Assembly (NCBI GenBank): GCA_036625225.1
Contig: JAZKUF010000003.1
Span: forward strand, 558,001 to 622,000
Reading direction: 5' to 3'
Source: Accumulibacter jenkinsii
GTDB lineage: Bacteria; Pseudomonadota; Gammaproteobacteria; Burkholderiales; Rhodocyclaceae
Length of the DNA: 64,000 nucleotides
Positions 1 to 9,223 of this stretch are shown here, piece by piece; the first letter of the stretch is position 1, and each line of letters begins with the position of its first letter. The notes below the pieces were generated by a model that worked only from the letters and a program-made list of their open reading frames with translations, searched no databases and was not told the DNA's origin. Made by a program: the position numbers and the translations under genes.

Positions 1-1387
1 CATGCACCTTGCCAAAAACCCGACGGATGCCGCGCACACTCCTCAGGAGGCCCCACAGCGATTCACCCTGCTTGGGTCTGCCGGCCAGTTCCCCGAGATA
101 GGTGCGGCCTTCGATGACTTTCTCGTAGCCGAGGTAGACCGGCACGAAAACCAGCGGGCGTGCATGTGCACGGATGAAGCTCTGGAGGGTCATGCCGAGG
201 ATGCCGGCTTTCGGCGTCAACATGCGTCCGCTGCGGCTGCGTCCGCCTTCGATGAAGTACTCGACCGGAAAGCCGCGCGCCAGCATCAGGTGCAGGTATT
301 CCTGGAAGACTGCGGCATACAGCGGCTCGCCCTTGAAGCTGCGGCGGAGAAAGAAGGCGCCGCCATGGCGCAGCAGCCGGCCGATCAGCGGCAGGTCGAG
401 GTTGGCGCCGGCAGCGATATGCGGCGGCGTCAGCCCCTGGCGGAGAATGACGTAGGACAGCAGCAGATAGTCGATGTGGCTGCGGTGGCAGGGGACGTAG
501 ACGATCTCGTGGCCGGCGGCGATGCGCGTCACGACGTCGAAGCGATGCAGTTCGATGCCGTCGTAAAGGCGCGTCCACAGCCAGGCGAGGAACAGTTCGA
601 GCGCCCGCACGACCCCGTAGGAATAATCGGAAGCGATCTCGAGGGCGAAGCCGGCGGCCCGGGACCGGGCTTCGCCGGGCGAGATGCCGTGGCTGGCCAC
701 TGCGCTGGCGATCGCCGCGCGCACCGCCTCGCCGGCGAGGACGGCATGGACCTGGGTGTGGCGGTGCGAGAGGTCGGGGCCGATCGCCATCTGGCGCTGG
801 CGGCGAAAATGGACGCGCAGGATGCGCGACAGCTTGCGCAGCGCCGCTTCCTCGGCGAGTCCGCCCTGCACGAAATCGCGCAGCGAGATCGGTGGGTTGT
901 AACGCACCAGCAGGTGGCGGCCGTGTAACAGGATGGCCAGCATTTGCCGCCAGGCGCCGGGCGGCCGCCAGGTTTCGGAGAACAGCGCCTTGAGTACCGA
1001 ATCCTGCTTGTCCGGGCTGCGCCCCCAGAGAATGACCACCGGCACCAGCTGCACATCGAGTGCCGGGTCGGCCACCGTCTGGCTGATCAGCCTGGCCAGC
1101 AAGGGCGGGTAGCCGCGGTCGACGCGCCGCCGGCCCGCCAGACGACGGTCACGATTGAGGAAAAAGAAGGATCGCGGCAGGCGCTGCGTGCCGAGCATGA
1201 GCGGCAGCTCGGCCCGCGGCAGGCCGGCGCGCCGCGATTCTTCGACGAGCACCAGCAGGTTCGACAGATGCCTGTCCTGCAGGACGTAGCAGACCGGTTT
1301 CGCGGCGTCGAGACGCAGTTCCTGCGGTTTGTCCGGAAAGACCGAACTGCGTACCCAGGAGTAGAGCAGGCGGCGAGCCAGCGGCAT
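1..1387 (-). CDS. plsB: Glycerol-3-phosphate 1-O-acyltransferase PlsB (C-terminus beyond left edge)
   Basis: This membrane-bound enzyme moves an acyl group from acyl-CoA or acyl-ACP to sn-glycerol-3-phosphate, the first step of phospholipid synthesis. The frame is open from about 1420 down to base 1 with no stop, so the gene is cut by the window edge after about 460 codons (the family is usually about 800). The reverse-strand translation shows the acyltransferase blocks in order: HRSHIDYLLLSY (block I, with the catalytic HxxxxD), GAFFLRRSF (block II), EYFIEGGRSRSGR (block III) and VPVYLGYEKVIEG (block IV). The start is uncertain: ATG at 1387 gives MPLARRLLYSW, while an in-frame GTG at 1420 would add 11 residues. 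It lies 60 bp downstream of the EF-G-like gene on the same strand. The family call is firm; the start is not. Confidence 0.93.
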   Translation of the reverse strand, partial: MPLARRLLYSWVRSSVFPDKPQELRLDAAKPVCYVLQDRHLSNLLVLVEESRRAGLPRAELPLMLGTQRLPRSFFFLNRDRRLAGRRRVDRGYPPLLARLISQTVADPALDVQLVPVVILWGRSPDKQDSVLKALFSETWRPPGAWRQMLAILLHGRHLLVRYNPPISLRDFVQGGLAEEAALRKLSRILRVHFRRQRQMAIGPDLSHRHTQVHAVLAGEAVRAAIASAVASHGISPGEARSRAAGFALEIASDYSYGVVRALELFLAWLWTRLYDGIELHRFDVVTRIAAGHEIVYVPCHRSHIDYLLLSYVILRQGLTPPHIAAGANLDLPLIGRLLRHGGAFFLRRSFKGEPLYAAVFQEYLHLMLARGFPVEYFIEGGRSRSGRMLTPKAGILGMTLQSFIRAHARPLVFVPVYLGYEKVIEGRTYLGELAGRPKQGESLWGLLRSVRGIRRVFGKVH

Positions 1388-1447
1388 CAACCAGTCGCCA
1401 GGCCGGAAGGGCTGGGGCACGGCGCGGCGCCGTCGAGGGCAGGCGCC

Positions 1448-3496
1448 TTATTCCTCCTCGGCGACCTTGTGCTGCGCCGCGAGTTGCTGCTGCAGGGTCG
1501 GCGGTACCTGCGCGTAGTGCGAAAAGGTGATGTTGTAGGAGCCCTGGCCGCCGGTCAGCGATTTGAGGCGCGACTGATAGCCTTCGAGTTCGGCCAGCGG
1601 CACTTCGCCGGTGATCGCCATCACCCCCGGCCCGCGCAGCTGGGTGCCGGTGAGATGGCCGCGCTTGCTCGAAAGATCGCCGGTCAGGTCGCCGGTCACG
1701 GCCTCCGGGGCGAGGATTTCGATATCCACCACCGGTTCGAGGATGATCGGCCGGGCAGCCCGTATCGCCTCCATCGTCGCTTTGCGGGCCGCGGTGAAGA
1801 AGGCGATGTCCTTGCCATCGACCGGGTGGGTCTTGCCGTCGTGCACGGTGACGCGCAGATCCTCGACCGGAAAACCGGCCACCACGCCGTCGGCCAGCGC
1901 CTGGTGAACGCCTTTCTCGACCGCCGCCATGAAGACGCCGGGAATGACGCCGCCCTTGACGATATCGACGAACTCGAAACCCGCGCCGCGTTCGCGCGGC
2001 TCGACGCGCAGCATCACCTCGCCGAACTGGCCGGCGCCGCCGCTTTGCTTCTTGTGCCGACAATGCCCTTCGGCGGCGACCGTGATGGCTTCACGATAGG
2101 CGATCTGCGGCGCGCTGGTGTCCAGTTCGAGCTTGTACTGCTGGGCGAGGCGGGTCAGCTTGGCGCGCAGGTGCATCTCGCCAAGGCCGCGAATCACCGT
2201 TTCGTTGCTGGTCGGATGACGTTCGACCCGGAAGCAGGGGTCCTCGACTTCGAGCTTGTGCAGGATCTCGAACAGTCGTTGCTCGTCGGCCTTGCGCCGG
2301 GCATGCACGGCGAGGCCGTGCATGGGCTGCGGAAATTCGAGGGGTTTGAGGTAGATCTGGTCTTCGTCATGCGAATCATGGAGCACGCAGTCAAAGTCGA
2401 TCTCGTCCACCTTGGCGATGGCCCCGAGGTCGCCCGGCACCAGGGTGTCGGCCTCGACATACTCCTTGCCCTGCAGGCGATAGATGTGGCCGACCTTGAA
2501 CGGTCGCTTGCCGTCGCCGACAAAGAGCTGCGAGTCTTTCCGGATCGTTCCCTGATGGACGCGGAAGACGCCGACCTTGCCGATGAAGGGATCGCTGACG
2601 ACCTTGAAGACATGCGCCAGGACGTGCTTGCCCGGGTCGGGGTCGGCCTCGAAAGCCACCCCCTGTCCGCCGGGCTGGCGGCGATAGAAGGGCGGCGGGT
2701 TGCCTTCGCCGGGATGGGGTGCCAGTTTCGCGAGGACGTCGAGCAGCTGCGGGATGCCGGCTCCGGTTTTCGCCGAAACGAAGAGGATCGGAATCAGGTG
2801 GCCCGCGCGCAGCGCTTTCTCGAAAGGCAGATGCAGTTCGTCCAGACCCGGATCGACCCCTTCCTCGAGGTAACGGGCCAGCAGATCCTCGTCTTCCTCG
2901 ACGATCTGATCGATCAGCGCGCGGTGCGCCGCCGCCACCGAAGCAAAATCACTTTCGCCGTCGTCATGGCCGAGGAGTTCGACGACTTCGCTCGCCTGTC
3001 TGACCGGCAGGTCGAGCAACATGCATTGCCGACCGAAGCGCTCCCGGATGTTGCCGACCAGCGCCGGCAGATCGACGTTGTCGGCGTCGATCTTGTTGAT
3101 CACGATCATCCGGCAGACCCCGCGGGCTGCTGCCAGTTTCATCATCCGTTCGCTGGCCAGTTCGATGCCGTTTTGCGCGCTGATCACCACGAGGGCGGTG
3201 TCCACGGCCGCGAGCGCCCCGATCGCCTGCCCGGCGAAGTCGGGAAAGCCGGGCGTATCGATCAGATGAACCTGCACTCCCTGCCAGGAAAGGCTCGCCA
3301 GCGCCGCATTCAGCGAATGACCTAATTCCTTCTCCTGCGGATCGAAATCGCAGACGGTGCTGCCTTTTTCGACGGCCCCGCGGCTGCTGATCGCGCCCGC
3401 TGCAGCGAGCAGGCTCTCGGCCAGTGTGGTCTTGCCTGCGGCCCCGTGGCCGACGAGAGCGACAGTGCGAAGGTTGTTGCTGGCGGTCTGGCCCAT
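1448..3496 (-). CDS. Elongation factor G-like GTPase (FusA2/EF-G-like class)
   Basis: A 682-residue translational GTPase. It has G1 GHGAAGKTT near the N-terminus, G3 DTPGF, G4 NKID, then the EF-G domain II/III/V architecture (for example GLGEMHLRAKL). Canonical EF-G has G1 AHIDAGKTT and about 700 residues. The altered P-loop and the absence of rpsL, rpsG or tuf neighbours place this with the EF-G-like paralogues found outside the str operon. The role of those paralogues is poorly defined; ribosome-linked functions distinct from translocation have been proposed for some. It lies upstream of plsB on the same strand, 60 bp away. The ATG at 3496 is preceded by a purine-rich GAGATGAGGA, a plausible ribosome binding site. 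Confidence 0.9.
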   Translation of the reverse strand: MGQTASNNLRTVALVGHGAAGKTTLAESLLAAAGAISSRGAVEKGSTVCDFDPQEKELGHSLNAALASLSWQGVQVHLIDTPGFPDFAGQAIGALAAVDTALVVISAQNGIELASERMMKLAAARGVCRMIVINKIDADNVDLPALVGNIRERFGRQCMLLDLPVRQASEVVELLGHDDGESDFASVAAAHRALIDQIVEEDEDLLARYLEEGVDPGLDELHLPFEKALRAGHLIPILFVSAKTGAGIPQLLDVLAKLAPHPGEGNPPPFYRRQPGGQGVAFEADPDPGKHVLAHVFKVVSDPFIGKVGVFRVHQGTIRKDSQLFVGDGKRPFKVGHIYRLQGKEYVEADTLVPGDLGAIAKVDEIDFDCVLHDSHDEDQIYLKPLEFPQPMHGLAVHARRKADEQRLFEILHKLEVEDPCFRVERHPTSNETVIRGLGEMHLRAKLTRLAQQYKLELDTSAPQIAYREAITVAAEGHCRHKKQSGGAGQFGEVMLRVEPRERGAGFEFVDIVKGGVIPGVFMAAVEKGVHQALADGVVAGFPVEDLRVTVHDGKTHPVDGKDIAFFTAARKATMEAIRAARPIILEPVVDIEILAPEAVTGDLTGDLSSKRGHLTGTQLRGPGVMAITGEVPLAELEGYQSRLKSLTGGQGSYNITFSHYAQVPPTLQQQLAAQHKVAEEE

Positions 3497-3665
3497 TCCT
3501 CATCTCCCATTCAAGTCGAAAGCACGTCGCAGCGGCAGGGGTAGCCACATGGCATGGTGGCTGGCGTGCTGCAGACATTCTACCCCTGCCGCTTGCCAAT
3601 CGCTTGCCCGTCGCTGCCTGCCGGCACGGCGGACCAGCAGCTTCACTTTCAGGCCCAAAGCAGTT

Positions 3666-3694
3666 TTGTGTAAACCGCGCGACTCGGATAAAGT
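3666..3694 (+). promoter_or_regulatory. Candidate sigma70 promoter for maeB
   Basis: TTGTGT at 3666-3671 and TAAAGT at 3689-3694 are separated by 17 bp, about 40 bp before the maeB start. Each hexamer matches the consensus at four of six positions. It is the best-spaced pair in the gap between the divergent EF-G-like gene and maeB. Predicted by eye only. Confidence 0.4.
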
Positions 3695-3734
3695 GACGCG
3701 CTTTACGTTGACCCACATCGCATCAGGAGACCGC

Positions 3735-6023
3735 ATGGAAAACGATCAGCGTCAGGCCGATCTTCGCGAGGCAGCCCTCGAGTATCACCGCTGCCCCACC
3801 CCGGGCAAGATCGCTGTCCAGCCCACCAAGGGGCTGAACAACCAGCTCGATCTGGCGCTCGCCTATTCGCCGGGTGTCGCCTACGCCTGCCATGCGATCG
3901 TCGACGATCCGGGAACGGTCAGCCTCTACACCTCGCGCGCCAACCTGGTCGGCGTGATTACCAACGGCACGGCGGTGCTCGGGCTCGGCAACATCGGGCC
4001 GCTCGCCGCCAAGCCGGTGATGGAAGGCAAGGGCTGCCTGTTCAAGAAGTTTGCCGGCATCGATGTCTTTGACATCGAGCTCGCGGAGAGCGAGCCGGAT
4101 CGGCTGATCGACCTGATCGCCGCCATGGAGCCGACCCTTGGCGGCATCAATCTGGAAGACATCAAGGCGCCGGAGTGTTTCTACATCGAAGCCCGACTGA
4201 AGGAGCGGATGTCGATTCCGGTCTTTCACGACGACCAGCACGGGACGGCCATCATTTCGGCGGCCGCCATCCTGAACGCGCTCAAGGTCACCGGCAAGGC
4301 GATTGCCGAGGTGACGGTGGTCTGTTCGGGTGCCGGTGCCGCGGCCATCTCGTGCCTCAACCTGTGGTGTGATCTCGGCGTCCGGCGCGAGAACATCATC
4401 GTTTGCGACTCGAAAGGGGTGGTCTACGTCGGCCGCGACGCGCAGATGGAACCGACCAAGGCGCGCTATGCGCGCGCCACCGACGCCCGCACGCTCGCCG
4501 ATGCGCTGGTCGGCGCGGATGTCTTTCTCGGGCTGTCGGCCGCCGGCATCCTGCAGCCCGCGATGCTCGCGACCATGGCCGCGCAGCCGATCGTTTTTGC
4601 GCTTGCCAATCCGACACCGGAGATCATGCCCGAGCTGGCGCGGGAAGTCCGTCCCGACGTGATCATGGCCACCGGTCGTTCCGACTATCCCAACCAGGTG
4701 AACAATGTCCTCTGCTTCCCGTTCATCTTCCGCGGTGCGCTCGATGTCGGCGCGACCGGCATCAACGAGCAGATGAAGATGGCCTGCGTCAGGGCCCTGG
4801 CGGCCATGGCGCAGGAAGAAGTGAGCGACGAGGTGGCGATGGCCTATCCCGGCGAGCAACTCACCTTCGGCCCGGAGTACCTGATTCCCAAGCCCTTCGA
4901 CCCGCGTCTGATCACCACCATTGCCCCGGCAGTGGCCGAGGCGGCGATGGCTTCAGGCATCGCGACGCGACCGATTGCCGATCTCAAAGCCTATCGCGAG
5001 AAGCTCAGAGACTTCGTCTACCGGACCGGCGTCGGCATGCGCGCAGTCTTTTCGGCCGCCAAGCGCGGCCGCCGCACGCGTATCGTCTATCCGGACGGCG
5101 AGGAAGAGCGGATGCTGCGTGCCGCCCAGATCATCATCGATGAAGGGCTGACGCGGCCGATCCTGATTGGCCGTCCGGACGTGATTGCGGCGCGGCTGCT
5201 GCGGATCGGCTCGAAGCTGACGGCCGGCACCGATTTCGAGGTCGTCGATCCCAACAGCGACAGCCGCTACAAGGAATGCTGGATGGCCTATCACCAGCTG
5301 CGCAAGCGTCAGGGAGTGACGATGAACATCGCCAAGACCCGCTTGCGCAACAACAATACGATCATCGGCGCCATGCTGATCCGCCTGGGCTACGCTGATG
5401 GAATGATCTGCGGTCTGTCCGGTCGTTTCGGCCATCACCTGCGTCAGGTCGATGAAATCATCGGCAAGGCGCCGGGCTGCACGACCATGGCGGCGATGAC
5501 GCATCTGTTGTTGCCGGGTCGCGCCCTCTTTCTCTGCGACACGCACGTCAATCCGGATCCCGATGCCGCCCAACTCGCCGAGATTACCCTGATGGCCGCC
5601 GAAGCGGTTCGTCGCTTCAAGATTCGGCCGAAAGTGGCACTCCTGTCGCATTCGAACTTCGGCTCCTCGCAGACGGCGTCGGCGCGCAAGATGAGCGAGG
5701 CACTGGCGATCATCCGCAGCCGGGCGCCCGATCTTGAAGTGGACGGCGAGATGCACGGCGACAGCGCGCTCTCGGAAGCGATCCGCAAGCAGTCGGACCC
5801 GGAGTCTACGCTTTCGGGTGAAGCCAACGTGCTGGTGATGCCCAACCTCGACGCCGCCAACATCTCCCACCATCTGCTCAAGATGACCGGCGGTGACGGG
5901 ATGGCGGTCGGTCCGATCCTGCTCGGCGCCGCCCGCCCGGTACATGTCCTGTCGCCGACCTCGACGGTTCGCCGAGTCGTCGATATGACCGCCCTGGTGG
6001 TGGTGGACGCGGCCAGCAAGTAG
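3735..6023 (+). CDS. maeB: NADP-dependent malic enzyme, MaeB type with C-terminal phosphotransacetylase-like domain
   Basis: This enzyme decarboxylates malate to pyruvate with reduction of NAD(P), supplying pyruvate and reducing power for anabolism. The 762-residue protein has an N-terminal malic enzyme half (SPGVAYAC, KGLNNQ, HDDQHGTA, the Rossmann segment VVCSGAGAAAI, ALANPTPEI). Its C-terminal half of about 320 residues resembles phosphotransacetylase (RRTRIVYPDGEEERML, HSNFGSSQT, MPNLDAANI). In MaeB enzymes the latter domain is regulatory, not catalytic. The start at 3735 is chosen over an upstream open extension because CAGGAGA lies 6 bases before it and MENDQRQ matches where family homology begins. 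It is monocistronic. Long open frames on the other strand are codon-bias shadows. Confidence 0.95.
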   Translation: MENDQRQADLREAALEYHRCPTPGKIAVQPTKGLNNQLDLALAYSPGVAYACHAIVDDPGTVSLYTSRANLVGVITNGTAVLGLGNIGPLAAKPVMEGKGCLFKKFAGIDVFDIELAESEPDRLIDLIAAMEPTLGGINLEDIKAPECFYIEARLKERMSIPVFHDDQHGTAIISAAAILNALKVTGKAIAEVTVVCSGAGAAAISCLNLWCDLGVRRENIIVCDSKGVVYVGRDAQMEPTKARYARATDARTLADALVGADVFLGLSAAGILQPAMLATMAAQPIVFALANPTPEIMPELAREVRPDVIMATGRSDYPNQVNNVLCFPFIFRGALDVGATGINEQMKMACVRALAAMAQEEVSDEVAMAYPGEQLTFGPEYLIPKPFDPRLITTIAPAVAEAAMASGIATRPIADLKAYREKLRDFVYRTGVGMRAVFSAAKRGRRTRIVYPDGEEERMLRAAQIIIDEGLTRPILIGRPDVIAARLLRIGSKLTAGTDFEVVDPNSDSRYKECWMAYHQLRKRQGVTMNIAKTRLRNNNTIIGAMLIRLGYADGMICGLSGRFGHHLRQVDEIIGKAPGCTTMAAMTHLLLPGRALFLCDTHVNPDPDAAQLAEITLMAAEAVRRFKIRPKVALLSHSNFGSSQTASARKMSEALAIIRSRAPDLEVDGEMHGDSALSEAIRKQSDPESTLSGEANVLVMPNLDAANISHHLLKMTGGDGMAVGPILLGAARPVHVLSPTSTVRRVVDMTALVVVDAASK

Positions 6024-6043
6024 GGGGCGCAAGGCCTCTGCAG

Positions 6044-6077
6044 CCGGTGGCCGGTGAACTTCGCCGCGCGCCACCGG
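6044..6077 (+). other. GC-rich hairpin after maeB
   Basis: CCGGTGGC (6044-6051) pairs perfectly with GCCACCGG (6070-6077) around an 18-base loop, 20 bp after the maeB stop. There is no U tract, so it is at best a weak or Rho-assisted terminator. The rest of the 232-bp gap before pilB shows no other clear signal. Confidence 0.3.
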
Positions 6078-6255
6078 TGAGGCCGCCCGTACCGCCGGCG
6101 GGCTGTCCGGCGAGCGCCGGAAAAGGGTGCATCGGCGCCGGCAGACGGCCGTGCCCTGCTTTACAAAAGTCCCTTGTCCATGCATCATCCGGCAGGCTCC
6201 CGGAAGTGATGGGGCATGATGGTCCACCCCGCGTTGCAAGGACCGATCGCGAAAA

Positions 6256-7971
6256 ATGGCAGCCAATCTGCAACAATCACCGCTTAGCGGTTTTGCTCGT
6301 GCACTGGTACAAGCCGGCCGACTCAGGGAAGCCGAAGCCGAGTCTTTGCTTGCCCAGGCGGCCGCAAGGAAGACCTCTCTGATCGAACAGGTCGTCAGCG
6401 CGAAAAAAGCGACCTTTCTCGAAATGGCACGTTTCGCTGCCGAAAAGTTCGGCTATCCGCTGCTCGACCTGGCCGCGTTCGATGATGCGAACATTCAGAA
6501 GAACGCGATTGACCGCAAGCTGATCCTGACGCATCGCGTGGTGCCATTGCACAAACGCGGCAACCGTCTGGCCATCGCCATCGCTGACCCGACCAACCTG
6601 CGGGCGCTCGACGAGATTCGCTTTCAGACCGGCCTGGCGCTCGATCCGGTGATCGTCGAGGAAGACAAGCTGGGCCCGCTGGTCACTCGCCTGTCCGAAT
6701 CGGCCGAGGAAACCCTGAGGAGTTTCTCCAGCGAGGAGATCAACCTCGAGTTTTCCGACGAACAGGCGCAGGACAAGGCAGAGGAGGCGGCCAGCCTCGA
6801 AGTCGATGACGCGCCGGTGGTCAGGTTCATTCAGAAGATGATGCTCGACGCGATCAGCGAGGGCGCCTCCGACATCCATTTCGAGCCCTACGAAAAAAGC
6901 TATCGCGTTCGCTTTCGCACCGACGGCATCCTGCGCGAGGTCGCCGCGCCACCGCTCGTGATCAAGGAGAAGATCGCTTCCCGGATCAAGGTCATTTCGC
7001 GCCTCAACATCGCCGAGAAGCGGGTACCCCAGGATGGCCGCATGCGTCTGGTGTTGTCGAAGACTCGCTCGATCGACTTTCGCGTCAGCACCCTGCCGAC
7101 CATGTACGGCGAGAAGATCGTCCTGCGCATCCTCGACCCGGCGAGCGCCAGTCTGGGGATCGATGTCCTCGGCTATGATCCCGAACAGAAGGTGCTCCTG
7201 CTTGATGCCATCCATCGGCCCTACGGCATGATCCTGGTCACCGGTCCGACCGGTTCGGGGAAGACCGTCTCGCTCTACACCTGTCTCAACATTCTCAATC
7301 GGCCAGGGGTCAACATCGCGACCGCCGAAGACCCGGCCGAAATTCCCTTGCCGGGGATCAATCAGGTCAACGTCGACGACAAGGCCGGGCTGACCTTTCC
7401 GATCGCCCTCAAGGCCTTTCTTCGCCAGGATCCCGATATCATCATGGTCGGCGAGATTCGTGACATCGAGACCGCCGAGATCGCGATCAAGGCCGCGCAG
7501 ACCGGCCATATCGTTCTCTCGACCCTGCACACCAACGATGCGCCGGCGACGCTGACCCGCCTGATGAACATGGGCATCCCGACCTTCAACCTCGCTTCGA
7601 GCATTTTGCTGATTACTGCGCAGCGCCTGGTTCGTCGCTTGTGCACCTGCAAGAAACCGCTCGACACGCCGATCGAGACGCTGCTCAATGCCGGCTTCCG
7701 GGAAAGCGACCTCGATGGCAACTGGCTGCTCTACGGCCCGGCCGGATGTGATCGCTGCAAAGGCAGCGGTTACAAGGGGCGGGTGGGGCTGTATGAAGTC
7801 ATGCCGGTGACTGAAGCGATTCAACGCATCATCATGGCCAATGGAACGGAACTCGATATTGCAGCCCAGGCGAGAAGGGAAGGGGTCAATGATCTTCGTC
7901 GTTCGGGTTTGCTGAAGGTCAGGCAAGGGCTGACGTCGCTCGACGAGGTCCTCGGCAGTACCAACGGTTGA
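6256..7971 (+). CDS. pilB: Type IV pilus assembly ATPase PilB
   Basis: The hexameric cytoplasmic motor that powers pilin polymerisation in type IV pili. Its 571 residues carry an N-terminal MshEN/GspE-type domain (about residues 40-150), then the ATPase core. The Walker A GPTGSGKT sits at residues 330-337, followed by the His box STLHTND and the region around DIIMVGEIRD (Asp box/Walker B). A tetracysteine zinc site is formed by CTC..C near 458 and CDRCKGSGYKGR near 502. Length is normal for PilB. pilC follows after 13 bp and pilD overlaps pilC, so the three form one operon, the usual pilBCD order. The core pilin genes are not in the window. No strong ribosome binding site is visible before the ATG. 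Confidence 0.96.
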   Translation: MAANLQQSPLSGFARALVQAGRLREAEAESLLAQAAARKTSLIEQVVSAKKATFLEMARFAAEKFGYPLLDLAAFDDANIQKNAIDRKLILTHRVVPLHKRGNRLAIAIADPTNLRALDEIRFQTGLALDPVIVEEDKLGPLVTRLSESAEETLRSFSSEEINLEFSDEQAQDKAEEAASLEVDDAPVVRFIQKMMLDAISEGASDIHFEPYEKSYRVRFRTDGILREVAAPPLVIKEKIASRIKVISRLNIAEKRVPQDGRMRLVLSKTRSIDFRVSTLPTMYGEKIVLRILDPASASLGIDVLGYDPEQKVLLLDAIHRPYGMILVTGPTGSGKTVSLYTCLNILNRPGVNIATAEDPAEIPLPGINQVNVDDKAGLTFPIALKAFLRQDPDIIMVGEIRDIETAEIAIKAAQTGHIVLSTLHTNDAPATLTRLMNMGIPTFNLASSILLITAQRLVRRLCTCKKPLDTPIETLLNAGFRESDLDGNWLLYGPAGCDRCKGSGYKGRVGLYEVMPVTEAIQRIIMANGTELDIAAQARREGVNDLRRSGLLKVRQGLTSLDEVLGSTNG

Positions 7972-7984
7972 AGAAGAGGGAAGT

Positions 7985-9223
7985 ATGGCCACCGCAGCGA
8001 GACCGATCAGGAAGACCGCCTCCGAAGTCAAGGAACATGTCTTTCTCTGGGAGGGGAAGAACAAGGCCGGGAAGGTCGTCCGTGGCGAGCAGCGTGCTTC
8101 CAGCCAGACCGTTGTCCAGGCTACGCTGCGCCGCCAGGGGATCCTGGTCAGCAAGATTTCGAAACAGCGCTTCAAGGGCGGACGGCAGATCACCGACAAG
8201 GAGATCACGCTGTTTACGCGCCAGCTGGCGACCATGATGAAAGCCGGCGTTCCGCTGCTGCAGACTTTCGAAATCGTTGGCCGCGGGCATGACAATCCGG
8301 CGGTCGGCAAGCTCCTGCTCGACATCAAGGCGGATGTCGAGACCGGCAGTTCGCTGTCGCAGGCCTTCCGCAAATATCCGCTGCAATTCGACCCCCTGTA
8401 CTGCAACCTGGTCGCCGCCGGCGAACAGGCCGGCATTCTGGAGACGCTTCTCGATCGCCTGGCCAATTACAAGGAAAAGATGATCGCCATCCGGTCGAAG
8501 ATAAAATCGGCCCTGTTCTATCCGGTGGCCATCATCGTCGTCGCCTTCATCATTACCGCGGTGATCATGATCTTCGTCATTCCGGCATTCAAGGAAGTTT
8601 TCAAGAGCTTCGGTGCCGACCTGCCGACTCCGACGCTGATCGTCATCGGCATGTCGGATTTCGTGGTCGAATGGTGGTGGGCCCTGTTTGGCGGCATCGG
8701 CGGCGTGATCTACGCCTTCTTCTATACCTGGAAGCGATCGGAAGTCATGCAGATCGCTTTCGACCGGCTCTTTCTGCGCTTGCCGGTCTTTGGCGACATC
8801 ATTCGCAAATCGGTGATCGCCCGCTGGACACGGACTCTGGCGACCATGTTCGCCGCCGGGGTGCCGTTGGTCGAGTCACTCGAATCGGTCGGCGGTGCGG
8901 CCGGCAACTATGTCTACAAATCGGCGACCCGGCAGATCCAGAGCGAGGTGAGCACCGGTACCAGCCTGACCTCGGCAATGCAGAATACCGAACTCTTCCC
9001 GAACATGGTCAATCAGATGGTGGCGATCGGCGAGGAATCGGGTGCGCTCGATGCCATGCTCGGCAAGGTTGCCGATTTCTTCGAGGCCGAGGTCGACGAT
9101 GCGGTCGAAGCGCTGGCGAGCCTGATGGAACCGATCATCATGGTGGTTCTCGGGGTGCTGATCGGTGGCATGGTGATTGCAATGTACCTGCCGATCTTCA
9201 AACTCGGCGCCGTGGTCGGATAA
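7985..9223 (+). CDS. pilC: Type IV pilus inner-membrane platform protein PilC
   Basis: PilC is the inner-membrane platform that couples PilB to pilin insertion. The 412-residue protein has two T2SS-F repeats. The first begins near FTRQLATMMKAGVPLLQ (residue about 77) and the second near WTRTLATMFAAGVPLVES (about 280). The hydrophobic helices lie after the first repeat (YPVAIIVVAFIITAVIMIFVI), near WWWALFGGIGGVIYAF, and at the C-terminus (IMVVLGVLIGGMVIAMYLPI). GAAGAGGGAAGT before the ATG is a good ribosome binding site. Its stop overlaps the pilD start (TAATG), which indicates translational coupling. Confidence 0.96.
   Translation: MATAARPIRKTASEVKEHVFLWEGKNKAGKVVRGEQRASSQTVVQATLRRQGILVSKISKQRFKGGRQITDKEITLFTRQLATMMKAGVPLLQTFEIVGRGHDNPAVGKLLLDIKADVETGSSLSQAFRKYPLQFDPLYCNLVAAGEQAGILETLLDRLANYKEKMIAIRSKIKSALFYPVAIIVVAFIITAVIMIFVIPAFKEVFKSFGADLPTPTLIVIGMSDFVVEWWWALFGGIGGVIYAFFYTWKRSEVMQIAFDRLFLRLPVFGDIIRKSVIARWTRTLATMFAAGVPLVESLESVGGAAGNYVYKSATRQIQSEVSTGTSLTSAMQNTELFPNMVNQMVAIGEESGALDAMLGKVADFFEAEVDDAVEALASLMEPIIMVVLGVLIGGMVIAMYLPIFKLGAVVG

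Noticed and set aside
944..3325. A 793-residue plus-strand open frame opposite plsB and the EF-G-like gene
   Set aside because: It mirrors the codon bias of genes with clear GTPase and acyltransferase motifs on the other strand, has no recognisable domain and spans two real genes.
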